DNA from: Anaerolineaceae bacterium UBA4890
GTDB lineage: Bacteria > Chloroflexota > Anaerolineae > Anaerolineales > Anaerolineaceae
NCBI GenBank assembly: GCA_002399085.1
Contig: DHCY01000004.1
Coordinates: 126,271 to 190,270, forward strand
Length of the DNA stretch: 64,000 nt
Direction of reading: 5' to 3'
The notes beneath the pieces were generated by a model. That model worked only from the letters and a program-made list of their open reading frames with translations. It was not told the DNA's origin and searched no databases. Shown here in pieces: positions 16,941 to 24,844 of this stretch (the stretch's first letter is position 1; each line of letters begins with the position of its first letter). Made by a program: the position numbers and the translations under genes.

Positions 16941-17993
16941 ATGGCTAGAATTTTTGATGTTGTTGAGTACCCCAGTGAAATGGTCGATGAGATCGTTCAT
17001 CGTTTTCCAGAAACTGGTGTGGCAGACCTCCGTCTCGGATCTCAGGTGATCGTACGCGAGTCGCAAGCTGCAGTGTTTTTCCGTGATGGTCGCGCGCTGG
17101 ACGTTTTAGGTCCAGGACGTCACACGATCACAACCGCCAACGTTCCCCTCCTCACCGGTTTGCTTGGCAAACTCTTTGGAGATCGCACACCTTTCACCGC
17201 GGAAGTTTATTACGTTTCTATGCGTGAATTCGCTGATCGCAAATGGGGAACCCCCCAGCCGATCATTGTTCGCAATACTGGTGTAGGCTTGGGCATCGCC
17301 TTACTGCAAGGCTTTGGCACTTACAGTTTCCAGGTCAATGACCCACAGCAGTTCGTCACCCAGATCGTCGGTCAATTGGGCGGTTTCAGGACCGCAGACA
17401 TCGAAAACCGCCTGCGCACCATGCTGCTCTCCCGTTTGCAGGACGTGCTTGGTGAAACCACTACGGAAAACAATGTTCTCGATCTGATCGGGCTGACCGA
17501 TGAATTGGGTGCTGCTGTTCGCGCCAAAGCCCAGGACGATTTCCTGGCGATTGGCTTGATTTTGAAATCATTCTACATCGGTAACCTGAAGCCATCAGAC
17601 AAATCCGCCAAGGAACTTCGCGAAATGGGCATGCTCGATATGCAGACCTACACCCAGCTCCAGGCTGCAGATGCCATGCGTGACGCAGCCCAGAACCCCT
17701 CTGGCGGCGCTGGTCTGACGGCTGGTATCGGCGCAGGCATGGGTGTCGGGAATGTTTTGGCTGGTTCACTGGCTGGCATGACCCAGGGTCAGCAATCCCA
17801 GACACAACCCACACCTTCCGCTGGCGCAGGGGCAATGCCCGATGTGATGACCCCATCAGAAGCGGCAGGCTTTTTGAAGGTCTCTGAAGAAGATGTGCTG
17901 GCAGCAATCACGGCAGGTGAGCTCAAGGCTCGCAAGATCGGCAGTGCCTACCGCCTGACAAAAGAAGCTCTCCAGGAATACCTCAACGGGTAA
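16941..17993 (+). CDS. SPFH (band 7) protein with a C-terminal excisionase-type HTH
   Basis: The 350-residue protein starts with an SPFH/band-7 domain of the YdjI-like group (residues ~10-230: DLRLGSQVIVRESQAAVFF, LGPGRHTITTANVP, YSFQVNDPQQFVTQIVG, and a long helical stretch). A Gly/Ala/Gln-rich linker (~245-295) leads to a final ~55-residue segment, VMTPSEAAGFLKVSEEDV then GELKARKIGSAYRLTKEALQEYL, which matches the excisionase/MerR-like helix-turn-helix used for DNA or protein contact. Relatives of this SPFH group often end in a zinc ribbon, so the HTH is unusual. A strong GAAGGAGG site lies 6 bases upstream. A terminator follows directly. Confidence 0.88.
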   Translation: MARIFDVVEYPSEMVDEIVHRFPETGVADLRLGSQVIVRESQAAVFFRDGRALDVLGPGRHTITTANVPLLTGLLGKLFGDRTPFTAEVYYVSMREFADRKWGTPQPIIVRNTGVGLGIALLQGFGTYSFQVNDPQQFVTQIVGQLGGFRTADIENRLRTMLLSRLQDVLGETTTENNVLDLIGLTDELGAAVRAKAQDDFLAIGLILKSFYIGNLKPSDKSAKELREMGMLDMQTYTQLQAADAMRDAAQNPSGGAGLTAGIGAGMGVGNVLAGSLAGMTQGQQSQTQPTPSAGAGAMPDVMTPSEAAGFLKVSEEDVLAAITAGELKARKIGSAYRLTKEALQEYLNG

Positions 17994-18013
17994 CCTGATA
18001 ATTAATACAATAA

Positions 18014-18049
18014 AAGGCTGAAGAGCTTATCTTCAGCCTTTTTGTTTTG
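18014..18049 (+). terminator. Rho-independent terminator after the SPFH gene
   Basis: GGCTGAAGA and TCTTCAGCC form a perfect 9-bp stem around a 5-base loop, followed by TTTTTGTTTT. A TATAAT box begins two bases after the T tract, so the next gene's promoter abuts or overlaps this terminator. Confidence 0.92.
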
Positions 18050-18050
18050 T

Positions 18051-18056
18051 TATAAT
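18051..18056 (+). promoter_or_regulatory. -10 box of the divergent sucC-like gene
   Basis: TATAAT lies 15 bases before the ATG at 18072. The matching -35 position (about 18027-18032, TTATCT) falls inside the preceding terminator hairpin. No Shine-Dalgarno is present between the box and the ATG. Confidence 0.55.
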
Positions 18057-18071
18057 AAAGTCAGAAAATCC

Positions 18072-19217
18072 ATGAAACTTCAGGAATATCAGTCAAAGTC
18101 ATTATTGAGAAAGGCGGGGATACCTTTACCTCCATCCACTTTGGCTACCAATGCCGTCCAGGTAAAACGAATTGCTGCCGAAATCGGGTACCCGGTTGTT
18201 TTAAAAGCGCAAACACTTGAACCCGGAAGAGGTCGTGCCGGCGGGGTTCGAATTGTTCAGGATGAGCACCAGGTTGAAAACATTGCCAACCAGATTTTCA
18301 AACTAATTTTGAATCAACATCCCATTCAGTTTATCCTCGTCGAAAAGGCTTTCACTTTCTCAAAAGAGTTTTACCTGGCTATTATCTCTGATCTGAATCA
18401 GAGCACCCCCCTTTTGAGACTTTCGGAAGCGGGCGGCGCTACCTTCCTTGAACCGGAGTCTTTCAGGAATGCCCGTACGATCGATCGGAAAATTGATATC
18501 AATGCCGGCTTGAAAGATTTCCAGATCCGGGAAGTTATGACCGGTCTGGGAATCGAACCCTCTCTCTGGAAGCAGCTTCAACTGATTGCGCACAAAGCCT
18601 ACGAAGTTTACCGGAAATTTGATGCCACGCTGGTTGAGATCAATTCCATGGTCGTGACCCTGCAAAACCAATTGTTTGCCCTTGATACCAGAATCAGCAT
18701 TGACAGCCAGTCACTCTACCGTCAGGAAAGTTTTTCTGATGCCTTCGACCCGTCTTATTTTGGATGGGAAGAGCGCCAGGCACTAAAGTACGACGTTGAT
18801 TACCATGGTTTTGCCGGGGAAATTGGCTGCATGGTCAATGGCATGGGGCTTGCGTATCTGACGATCGAAGAACTTATCGCCCTCAACGTGATGCCCGCAG
18901 CCATGATCGACATCCATGGCGGTGCCACCAGTACCTCGATCGCTTCCTCTTTGGAAATGCTGCTGATCAGTCCGCGGGTCAAAGCAATTATCATCAATAT
19001 CTTCGGCGGCATGACCCGCTGCGATGAAGTAGCCGATGGCTTGCTCCAGGCGCTCTCAGAAGGTCTTCCTAAAAAACCGATTTTTATCCGTCTTGAAGGC
19101 ACAAATGGCGACACGGGTCTCGATTTGCTGCATAAGAACGAAAATCTGAGCTTTTTTGGCACCACCGAGGCTCTTGTCAACGCTGCTGTCGGCTGGTTGA
19201 GGGGAGAAGAGCAATGA
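18072..19217 (+). CDS. Divergent succinyl-CoA synthetase beta subunit (ATP-grasp)
   Basis: A 381-residue SucC homologue. It keeps the opening MKLQEYQSKSLL, an ATP-grasp region (KAQTLEPGRGRAGGVRI, ILVEKA), the Mg-binding VEINSMVV and ALDTRI segments, and the CoA-ligase C-terminal part EIGCMVNGMGLA, DIHGGATST and INIFGGMTRCD. Differences from the canonical enzyme are widespread, for example GRGR where GRGK is usual and DIHGGA where DVGGGA is usual. The ATG at 18072 is chosen because the longer frame from 18042 starts in the terminator. It overlaps the sucD-like gene by four bases. With a SucD partner lacking its catalytic His, ordinary succinyl-CoA synthetase activity is doubtful. Confidence 0.85.
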   Translation: MKLQEYQSKSLLRKAGIPLPPSTLATNAVQVKRIAAEIGYPVVLKAQTLEPGRGRAGGVRIVQDEHQVENIANQIFKLILNQHPIQFILVEKAFTFSKEFYLAIISDLNQSTPLLRLSEAGGATFLEPESFRNARTIDRKIDINAGLKDFQIREVMTGLGIEPSLWKQLQLIAHKAYEVYRKFDATLVEINSMVVTLQNQLFALDTRISIDSQSLYRQESFSDAFDPSYFGWEERQALKYDVDYHGFAGEIGCMVNGMGLAYLTIEELIALNVMPAAMIDIHGGATSTSIASSLEMLLISPRVKAIIINIFGGMTRCDEVADGLLQALSEGLPKKPIFIRLEGTNGDTGLDLLHKNENLSFFGTTEALVNAAVGWLRGEEQ

Positions 19218-20080
19218 GCATACTGATTGGCACAGAATCCCGAATCATGGTCCAGGGTATCACCGGTCGCCGAGGACGTTTCCATGCCTCACAGATGTTC
19301 AACTCTGGCAGCCAGATCGTGGGCGGAACTTCGCCAGGCAAAGGTGGCGAGTGGTGCTACGATGGTCGTTTGCCCGTTTTCGATACGGTCAAAGATTGCG
19401 TGGAAGCCACCAGTGCCAACGTGAGTGTCATTTTTGTTCCCCCCCACTCAACGGCAGATGCGATTTTAGAATCGATCGATTGCGGTGTGAAGATCATCAT
19501 TTCCATTACCGGTTCTATTCCGCTGCAAGACATGATGGTCGTCAATTCTGCCTTACAGTCCAGCAACTCAATCCTGGTTGGTCCTAACTCACCGGGCGTG
19601 CTTGTTCCCGGAATTGCCAATGCGGGCATCTTCCCTAATGAAATCGCTATTCCTGGAAATGTGGGTGTTGTCTCACGCTCGGGTACGCTTTGCTATGAGG
19701 TGATAGACACGTTGAAACAGTCGGGGCTCGGTGTAAGCACGGCTGTAGGCATCGGTGATGACCCAATCATTGGTATCGATTTCCTTTCTTGCCTGGAGTT
19801 GTTTGAGGCTGATCCGCACACTGACCAGATTGTGCTTGTCGGTGGTCCTGGCGGTGATAGTGAAATACGAGCAGCTACGATGATCATGGAATCTGTCACA
19901 AAACCGGTTATTGCTTATGTTGTTGGTGAGAACCTGGCAACGTCAATCTTACGACCGTTTTTCTCCCGCAGTGGCAGCCTTTCATTGGATTCGCTTGGTA
20001 AAAAGACCAGTGCTCTGAAAGACGTTGGCGTGCTGATGGCAAATAAACTCAGCGAAATCCCCTTATTAATTAAACGATGA
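19214..20080 (+). CDS. Divergent succinyl-CoA synthetase alpha subunit lacking the catalytic His
   Basis: A 288-residue SucD homologue, normal in length. The CoA-binding Rossmann domain is well kept: QGITGRRGRFHASQM, VGGTSPGKGG, SITGSIP, GPNSPGVLVPG and VSRSGTLCYEV. The catalytic half is not. The phosphohistidine segment GHAGA reads SRSGS, and no His occurs anywhere in the last ~95 residues except before it in DPHTDQ. The conserved GEIGGS, whose Glu contacts the phosphohistidine, reads GGPGGD, and GPNCPG has Ser for Cys. The frame is intact, so this looks like a specialised paralogue, perhaps a CoA-binding or regulatory complex. It is followed by a terminator shared with the ACP gene. Confidence 0.88.
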   Translation: MSILIGTESRIMVQGITGRRGRFHASQMFNSGSQIVGGTSPGKGGEWCYDGRLPVFDTVKDCVEATSANVSVIFVPPHSTADAILESIDCGVKIIISITGSIPLQDMMVVNSALQSSNSILVGPNSPGVLVPGIANAGIFPNEIAIPGNVGVVSRSGTLCYEVIDTLKQSGLGVSTAVGIGDDPIIGIDFLSCLELFEADPHTDQIVLVGGPGGDSEIRAATMIMESVTKPVIAYVVGENLATSILRPFFSRSGSLSLDSLGKKTSALKDVGVLMANKLSEIPLLIKR

Positions 20081-20096
20081 TACCTGAATATTAACC

Positions 20097-20125
20097 AAAA
20101 GAACTGCCAGAAGGCAGCTCTTTAT
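20097..20125. terminator. Bidirectional terminator between sucD-like and ACP genes
   Basis: AAGAACTGCC and GGCAGCTCTT form a stem (one G-T type mismatch) around AGAA. T-rich ends occur on both strands, so it can serve the converging sucD-like and ACP transcripts. Confidence 0.8.
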
Positions 20126-20140
20126 TGGGTTTGTTACGTT

Positions 20141-20377
20141 TTACTTGATCACTTCATCAATTGCGTGTACGGCATCCCCAACAGTGTGGATGTTGCGGGC
20201 GGCTTCATCGGTGATGTTGATATCGAACTTCTCGCAGAAGCCATCGATCAAAAAGAATTGATCCATCGAATCTGCTTTCAAATCTTCAATAAAGCGTGTC
20301 TCCATGGTGATATCATCACCATCAATTTTCAATACGTCTTTCACCACTTCTTTTACAATTTCAAATGTGTTATCCAT
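20141..20377 (-). CDS. acpP: Acyl carrier protein
   Basis: A 78-residue acidic protein with the ACP four-helix pattern. The phosphopantetheine attachment Ser lies in ADSMDQ (residue ~42; DSM in place of the usual DSL), followed by the acidic recognition helix FFLIDGFCEKFDINITDEAA. It carries growing acyl chains for fatty acid or related synthesis in the cytoplasm. It stands alone here and not in a fatty-acid gene cluster, so it could be dedicated to lipid, polyketide-like or other acyl transfer. It has its own extended -10 promoter and a GAGGAAAG ribosome binding site, and a shared terminator. Confidence 0.9.
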   Translation of the reverse strand: MDNTFEIVKEVVKDVLKIDGDDITMETRFIEDLKADSMDQFFLIDGFCEKFDINITDEAARNIHTVGDAVHAIDEVIK

Positions 20378-20410
20378 AGTCTTTCCTCACAAGTCTGTTT
20401 TGATGTTAAG

Positions 20411-20439
20411 ATTATATCAAGACTCTCGCTGATTATGAA
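20411..20439 (-). promoter_or_regulatory. Promoter of the ACP gene
   Basis: On the minus strand TTCATA (-35) and TATAAT (-10) are separated by 17 bases, with TGA just before the -10 (extended -10). The predicted leader of about 30 bases contains GAGGAAAG. Confidence 0.65.
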
Positions 20440-20453
20440 AGAGTAAACACACT

Positions 20454-21488
20454 ATGACCGACGAAGTTACGAACATCTCTGCCCGAAAAGATGAGCATCT
20501 GCAAATTTGCCTTGAAGAAGATGTCAGTTCGGGTGTCTCCGCCGGTTTCGACCAGGTACTGTTACAGATCGCGACCCTCCCGGAACTCAATTTCGAATCG
20601 ATTGATCTTTCTGCCAACATCTTTGGCAAGAGACTCGATGCTCCCATCCTGATTTCTTCAATGACCGGCGGATCGGGTAAGACAAAAATGTTCAACCAGA
20701 TCCTCGCGCGGGCAGCTAACGAATTCAATATCGCCATGGGGGTTGGCTCACAAAGGGCTGCCCTTGTTCATGAGGGTTTGGATGAAACTTTTGCAATCGC
20801 CCGCAAAGAAGCCCCCAATGCCTTGCTCTTTGCCAATATCGGAGTTGCCCAGCTAAATGAAGGTTTTGGTGTGGTGGAATGTCAGCGGGCGGTAGATATG
20901 TTGGAGGCTGACGCTCTCTTTATCCACTTGAATGCCTTGCAGGAAGCCTTGCAGCCAGAAGGAAACCGGGATTTCAGCCATCTGTTGAAGAAAATTGAAG
21001 CCATTACTGCTGGTCTGCAGGTGCCGGTTGTCGCCAAAGAAGTTGGCTGCGGCATTGACCCAAAGACCGCAAGCCTGCTCGTCGAGGCGGGCGTTGCTGG
21101 AATCGATGTGGCTGGCGTGGGCGGCACTTCGTGGGCAGCGGTGGAAATGTATCGCCAGAGCGACCCGGTCCGCAAGGAGCTGTGCGAAACTTACATCGGC
21201 TGGGGTATACCCACTGCCAGGGCATTAATCGGGTTGGAAGGTCTTCCAAATAACATTCTAAGGATTTCCTCTGGCGGTCTGAGCAACGGTCTCGATGTGG
21301 CAAAATCGATCGCCATGGGTGCCGATCTGGCAGGCTTTGCTCTGAAACTGATGATTGCTGCAAACCAAGGCTATGAAACGCTAAAGACCACCCTCGAATT
21401 GATAATTCTCGAACTGAAAGTAGCTATGTTCCTAAGCAGTGCTCCCGATTTGAACTCGTTACGAACCAAATTAGTCCAGGAGGAATAA
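20454..21488 (+). CDS. fni: Type 2 isopentenyl-diphosphate delta-isomerase
   Basis: A 344-residue FMN- and NADPH-dependent TIM-barrel enzyme that interconverts IPP and DMAPP. The SARKDEHLQICLEEDV start, LISSMTGGSGKT, MGVGSQRAAL, LFANIGVAQL, HLNALQEALQPEGNRDF, VVAKEVGCGI, DVAGVGGTSWAAVE and RISSGGLSNGLDVAKSIAMGADLAG segments cover the whole family profile. It is adjacent (one base gap) to a polyprenyl synthase gene, so the two supply isoprenoid precursors and prenyl chains. It is divergent from the ACP gene with a short shared promoter region. Confidence 0.96.
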   Translation: MTDEVTNISARKDEHLQICLEEDVSSGVSAGFDQVLLQIATLPELNFESIDLSANIFGKRLDAPILISSMTGGSGKTKMFNQILARAANEFNIAMGVGSQRAALVHEGLDETFAIARKEAPNALLFANIGVAQLNEGFGVVECQRAVDMLEADALFIHLNALQEALQPEGNRDFSHLLKKIEAITAGLQVPVVAKEVGCGIDPKTASLLVEAGVAGIDVAGVGGTSWAAVEMYRQSDPVRKELCETYIGWGIPTARALIGLEGLPNNILRISSGGLSNGLDVAKSIAMGADLAGFALKLMIAANQGYETLKTTLELIILELKVAMFLSSAPDLNSLRTKLVQEE

Positions 21489-21489
21489 A

Positions 21490-22506
21490 ATGCCAGCAAA
21501 CATTATTCATTCAACGAGAATTAATTTCGAAGAATATTTTAAAGATGCTGTCTTGAGCAGTTGCCCCTCCGAGATAATTGGTCTTCGTGATGCCGTATCG
21601 TACCATTTTGGCTGGGATGGCTCCATCACTGTGCCAGGAAAACGGCTGCGACCCCTTTTCTTGATCCTCGTTTACGCTTCTTTGGGTGGCAATCCGGAAG
21701 ACGCTTTCCAAGCTGCCAGCGCCTTGGAAGTGCTGCACAATTTTACATTGATTCACGACGACATCATTGACAAGGGCGAAACCCGACATGGTCACCCAGC
21801 ACTCTGGAAACAGACCGGCATTCATCTTGCCATTAACGTTGGCGACTACCTGGCAAGTTTAAGCCAGTCCCTCATGGGCAGCCAGCCTGCGATTTTCCCG
21901 TTGGAAATCCAAAAGAGAGCACTGAATGAGTTTCACGATGCCACCCTCGGGGTGATCCAGGGGCAGCAGCTAGATATTCAATACGAAAATAAAGACCGGA
22001 TTAGCATAGAAGAATACCTGGGGATGATCCGATTGAAAACAGCCAGGTTGTTTTCAGCAGCCTTTGGCATTGGGTCGTATTTGGCTGGAAGCGACCGGGG
22101 ATATGCTGAAGGTTTGAAACAAGCTGGATGTGATATTGGGCTTGGCTTCCAAATCCAGGATGATTACCTGGGTGTGTGGGGGTCTTCAGAAAAAACTGGC
22201 AAGTCAACCAGCACAGACTTGTTCAACCGCAAGAAAACTTTTCCTGCCATGACGGGGTTGAAAAATTCTGAGATCTTTCGCGAGCTGTGGGCGCAAGACA
22301 ACCAATCAGATCCGGATCTGTTGGAAAAAATGAAGGGCTATCTAAACCGCGCTGCAATCAGAGAAGACACGTTGAACCAGGCGCGCGCGTATTACATTGA
22401 TGCCCAGACCAGTTTAAATCAGCTTCTGCCGGTAGAAAATGATTATGCCCGGGCGTTGTTGGCATTGGTGACTTCCACGTTTGCACCGGCATTGACCGGA
22501 TCCTGA
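21490..22506 (+). CDS. Polyprenyl diphosphate synthase (FPP/GGPP synthase type)
   Basis: A 338-residue trans-prenyltransferase that condenses IPP with allylic diphosphates. The first aspartate-rich motif is intact as HDDIIDKGETRHG near residue 95, and the second region reads FQIQDDYLGVWGSSEKTGKS near residue 215, with Gly in the last position of the DDxxD pattern, as often seen in short-chain synthases. GKRLRPLF near residue 45 is the IPP-binding segment. Product length (C15, C20 or longer) cannot be fixed by eye. CAGGAGGAATAAA lies just before the ATG. It forms a pair with fni, and its last 64 bases overlap the convergent O-antigen-ligase-like gene. Confidence 0.93.
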   Translation: MPANIIHSTRINFEEYFKDAVLSSCPSEIIGLRDAVSYHFGWDGSITVPGKRLRPLFLILVYASLGGNPEDAFQAASALEVLHNFTLIHDDIIDKGETRHGHPALWKQTGIHLAINVGDYLASLSQSLMGSQPAIFPLEIQKRALNEFHDATLGVIQGQQLDIQYENKDRISIEEYLGMIRLKTARLFSAAFGIGSYLAGSDRGYAEGLKQAGCDIGLGFQIQDDYLGVWGSSEKTGKSTSTDLFNRKKTFPAMTGLKNSEIFRELWAQDNQSDPDLLEKMKGYLNRAAIREDTLNQARAYYIDAQTSLNQLLPVENDYARALLALVTSTFAPALTGS

Positions 22507-23951
22507 CTCCAGATCAGCCAGCTGGCAGCGATCAGACCAAGCGCAATCCAATAATAGGGTAAGCCAAAGGAATCGAGGCTGAATCCTTCAATAATCATTG
22601 CCAGGACGACCAATTTGCCAAACAATCCCATCGCTTTGAACAGACCTAGGGCAGTGCTTTTATCAAGGTCGTTCGCATTCCTCCAGTGAATCACCAGCCA
22701 GGAAACGAACAGGGCAAATCCAATGATCCCGGTCTCTGAAAGTAATCGCGCCCAAAGGTTTTTCGCATTTGGCAAGTAGAATTTGGTTAATATTATTTCG
22801 TTGATATCCAACAGTTGGGAACCAAAATCTGGAACAGTATGCAGGAAAAAGAAACCTGGGATCCCGAAACCAGCGCCGATGATCGGAAACATCTGAAAAA
22901 CGCCATAAGCAGCAGCCCAATACATAAAACGCTCTGCCAGGCTCAATTGCGCTGCCCAGTCCAGAAAGCCGCGCTCACGCAATCGATCAATGTCGAAGAA
23001 ATCTGCCATCCTCGGCTCAACCCTGGTCATAATCACTCCTGCCACGAAGACGAGCACCAGGAGCCCGACAAGCAGCCCAACCCAGATGGCAACCTGAAGC
23101 AAACGCTGCTTCCCTCGTCCGATTGTGGAATCTGACCTGAAGCTTTGGGTCATTTTATTAATCCAGATATTCGCAAATCGAAAGACAAGATAGGTTATCA
23201 GGAGAAAGAGGGTCAGCCAGCCGACGCGGGATAGGGTAAGGAACAGAGTGAAGATACCGAGAACAAGCAAAAGTCCTTCAATTTGAATATTGTTGAACAA
23301 TTTCTTTTTAAAAACGCTCTGACCGCTGATGCTCAGACCTAACCACAAGGGAATGAAAAGGATGTTAAGTTGATGCGCCAACCACGATGGTTCAAAAGCC
23401 AGTCCGGAAGCGCGGTGCTCGTACAGTTTTCTGCTGGACGACAAAAACCTGTTCAGGCTGTGCATCCACTCAGGGTAGCGCTGAAAAATCGACCAGGTAC
23501 CGACCTGGAGCAAGGAAATGGCAATCACGATGGTTCCAGCAATGCTGATCCAGCGAATTGTGGAACGAAGTTCTTTTTCACCTTTGACCATGAAGATGGT
23601 CACCAGGTAAAAGCCTACACCCATTGCCAAAGTGATGATAGTTTCTATGATGCTGCGATTCATACTGAAGCCCTGGAACGTAGGAACGTTCCGAAAGGAA
23701 ACCAGCAAAGTGGAAAGACCGCCGACCAGAAAAAAAAGCAGCAGTGGCTTGAAGTGATAAGGGAGTTTTCTGCCCCCTTTGAAAAACACGGGCAACCAAC
23801 AAAGTACCAGGATAATCACTGCCGGGATTATAGCCAGAGGGGCGACGTTGGTGCCGCCCATCAGATCTGAGAGCGGTGTAAAACTGCTGATTGGCATCAC
23901 TAATAACAAAATTATCCAGACGATGCCTGTTACCAATTGCGGGAGGATCAT
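22443..23951 (-). CDS. O-antigen ligase/polymerase-like membrane protein
   Basis: A 502-residue integral membrane protein with about 11-12 hydrophobic helices and one large outside loop between residues ~310 and 400, the usual layout of the Wzy/WaaL O-antigen ligase superfamily. The loop holds ERFMYWAAAYGVFQMFPIIGAGFG, resembling the family's R-x-x-x-W...GxGxG region, and the helix before it reads LFLTLSRVGWLTL. It probably polymerises or ligates surface polysaccharide on a lipid carrier. It follows the Wzz-like gene with a four-base overlap. The last 64 bases, encoding a hydrophilic Ala/Asn-rich tail, overlap the polyprenyl synthase gene on the other strand. Confidence 0.83.
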   Translation of the reverse strand: MILPQLVTGIVWIILLLVMPISSFTPLSDLMGGTNVAPLAIIPAVIILVLCWLPVFFKGGRKLPYHFKPLLLFFLVGGLSTLLVSFRNVPTFQGFSMNRSIIETIITLAMGVGFYLVTIFMVKGEKELRSTIRWISIAGTIVIAISLLQVGTWSIFQRYPEWMHSLNRFLSSSRKLYEHRASGLAFEPSWLAHQLNILFIPLWLGLSISGQSVFKKKLFNNIQIEGLLLVLGIFTLFLTLSRVGWLTLFLLITYLVFRFANIWINKMTQSFRSDSTIGRGKQRLLQVAIWVGLLVGLLVLVFVAGVIMTRVEPRMADFFDIDRLRERGFLDWAAQLSLAERFMYWAAAYGVFQMFPIIGAGFGIPGFFFLHTVPDFGSQLLDINEIILTKFYLPNAKNLWARLLSETGIIGFALFVSWLVIHWRNANDLDKSTALGLFKAMGLFGKLVVLAMIIEGFSLDSFGLPYYWIALGLIAASWLIWSQDPVNAGANVEVTNANNARA

Positions 23952-24751
23952 TCCGCCTCTTTGGCAGGGTTGTTCCAGGGCAATTCGTAGAGGATCAGCG
24001 AGGCCACCAATCCGATTAATGCGCCGATAAGCATCAAATTCGCCTGACCGCCCTGAATTGGTTCTGCTGGTATGGCTGCGGGTTGATATTGGCTGATCTG
24101 CAAGTCTTTGGTCAAACCCAGGGAGTAAGGGCTCTCAGCCAGGATAATTTGCTGGGCTGTATTTGTTTTTTCTTCGACCGCATCGAGCGTCAGGCTCTGG
24201 CAGAAGGCGGTTGTGAAAACTTTTTTATCCGTCAGGCACTGCTCAGTGGATGTGATCACCCATTTGGCTTCTGATACCAGCACAGCGTGCTCATAAGCTT
24301 CGGATAACCGTTTATAAGCTGCCTCAGCCCAGGTAGTTGCGATCCTTGCCGCGATTTGGGGGTCAGTGTCCCTGACCTTGATGAGCGTGCTGGTTAAACG
24401 CCTTTCAATAACACTTTTATCTTTAAGCTCGTGGAGCGTAATTGGGTTGCCAGCTTCCTGCTCAACCAGGAGGACATGATCGGTGATATCAGGATGGAAC
24501 ATCAATTGTCGCACAAGCTCGAGCTGAGTGTAAACCATCAGCTCAGTGACATTGGTATCTTCAACCAGCTCAAGGTTGGTAATTAGAACAGCTTCTGCTT
24601 CGTATGGGAAATTGACAAAGGAACCCGCGACCAAACCGAGCAATGCGAAAAGAATCATCAAACCAGCCGTGACCAGGTATTGATTTTTCCTCACTGAAAG
24701 AAAAGCAGGTATGAAGAAATTTTGATCATTTGAGTGGCGATTCTGTGTCAT
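23948..24751 (-). CDS. Wzz-like polysaccharide chain-length/co-polymerase protein
   Basis: The 267-residue protein has a short cytoplasmic N-terminus, a membrane helix at residues ~28-50, a long outside region (~50-225) and a second membrane helix at ~228-250. The two-helix layout, YEAEAVLIT after the first helix, and the long helical middle fit polysaccharide co-polymerases of the Wzz type, which set polymer length together with Wzy. No cytoplasmic tyrosine kinase domain is attached. The ATG at 24751 is preferred to the ATG nine bases upstream. It overlaps the O-antigen-ligase-like gene by four bases, supporting a joint role in surface polysaccharide assembly. Confidence 0.75.
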   Translation of the reverse strand: MTQNRHSNDQNFFIPAFLSVRKNQYLVTAGLMILFALLGLVAGSFVNFPYEAEAVLITNLELVEDTNVTELMVYTQLELVRQLMFHPDITDHVLLVEQEAGNPITLHELKDKSVIERRLTSTLIKVRDTDPQIAARIATTWAEAAYKRLSEAYEHAVLVSEAKWVITSTEQCLTDKKVFTTAFCQSLTLDAVEEKTNTAQQIILAESPYSLGLTKDLQISQYQPAAIPAEPIQGGQANLMLIGALIGLVASLILYELPWNNPAKEAE

Positions 24752-24828
24752 AATTAACAAATTATAGCGTAGATTTTGACTGCAGAATGCTTATCTGAGT
24801 TCGCTTCTGAGTAACCCTGTCAAGTCGG

Positions 24829-24834
24829 TATAAT
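24829..24834 (+). promoter_or_regulatory. -10 box with leaderless arrangement, 24845 gene
   Basis: TATAAT ends 10 bases before the ATG at 24845 and no ribosome binding site lies between. Transcription is expected to start within about three bases of the start codon. Confidence 0.55.
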
Positions 24835-24844
24835 TACTTGGAAC

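Noticed and set aside
19214..20080. Sequencing error as the cause of the missing SucD histidine
   Set aside because: Several separate catalytic positions differ while the frame and CoA-binding half are intact, which points to real divergence.
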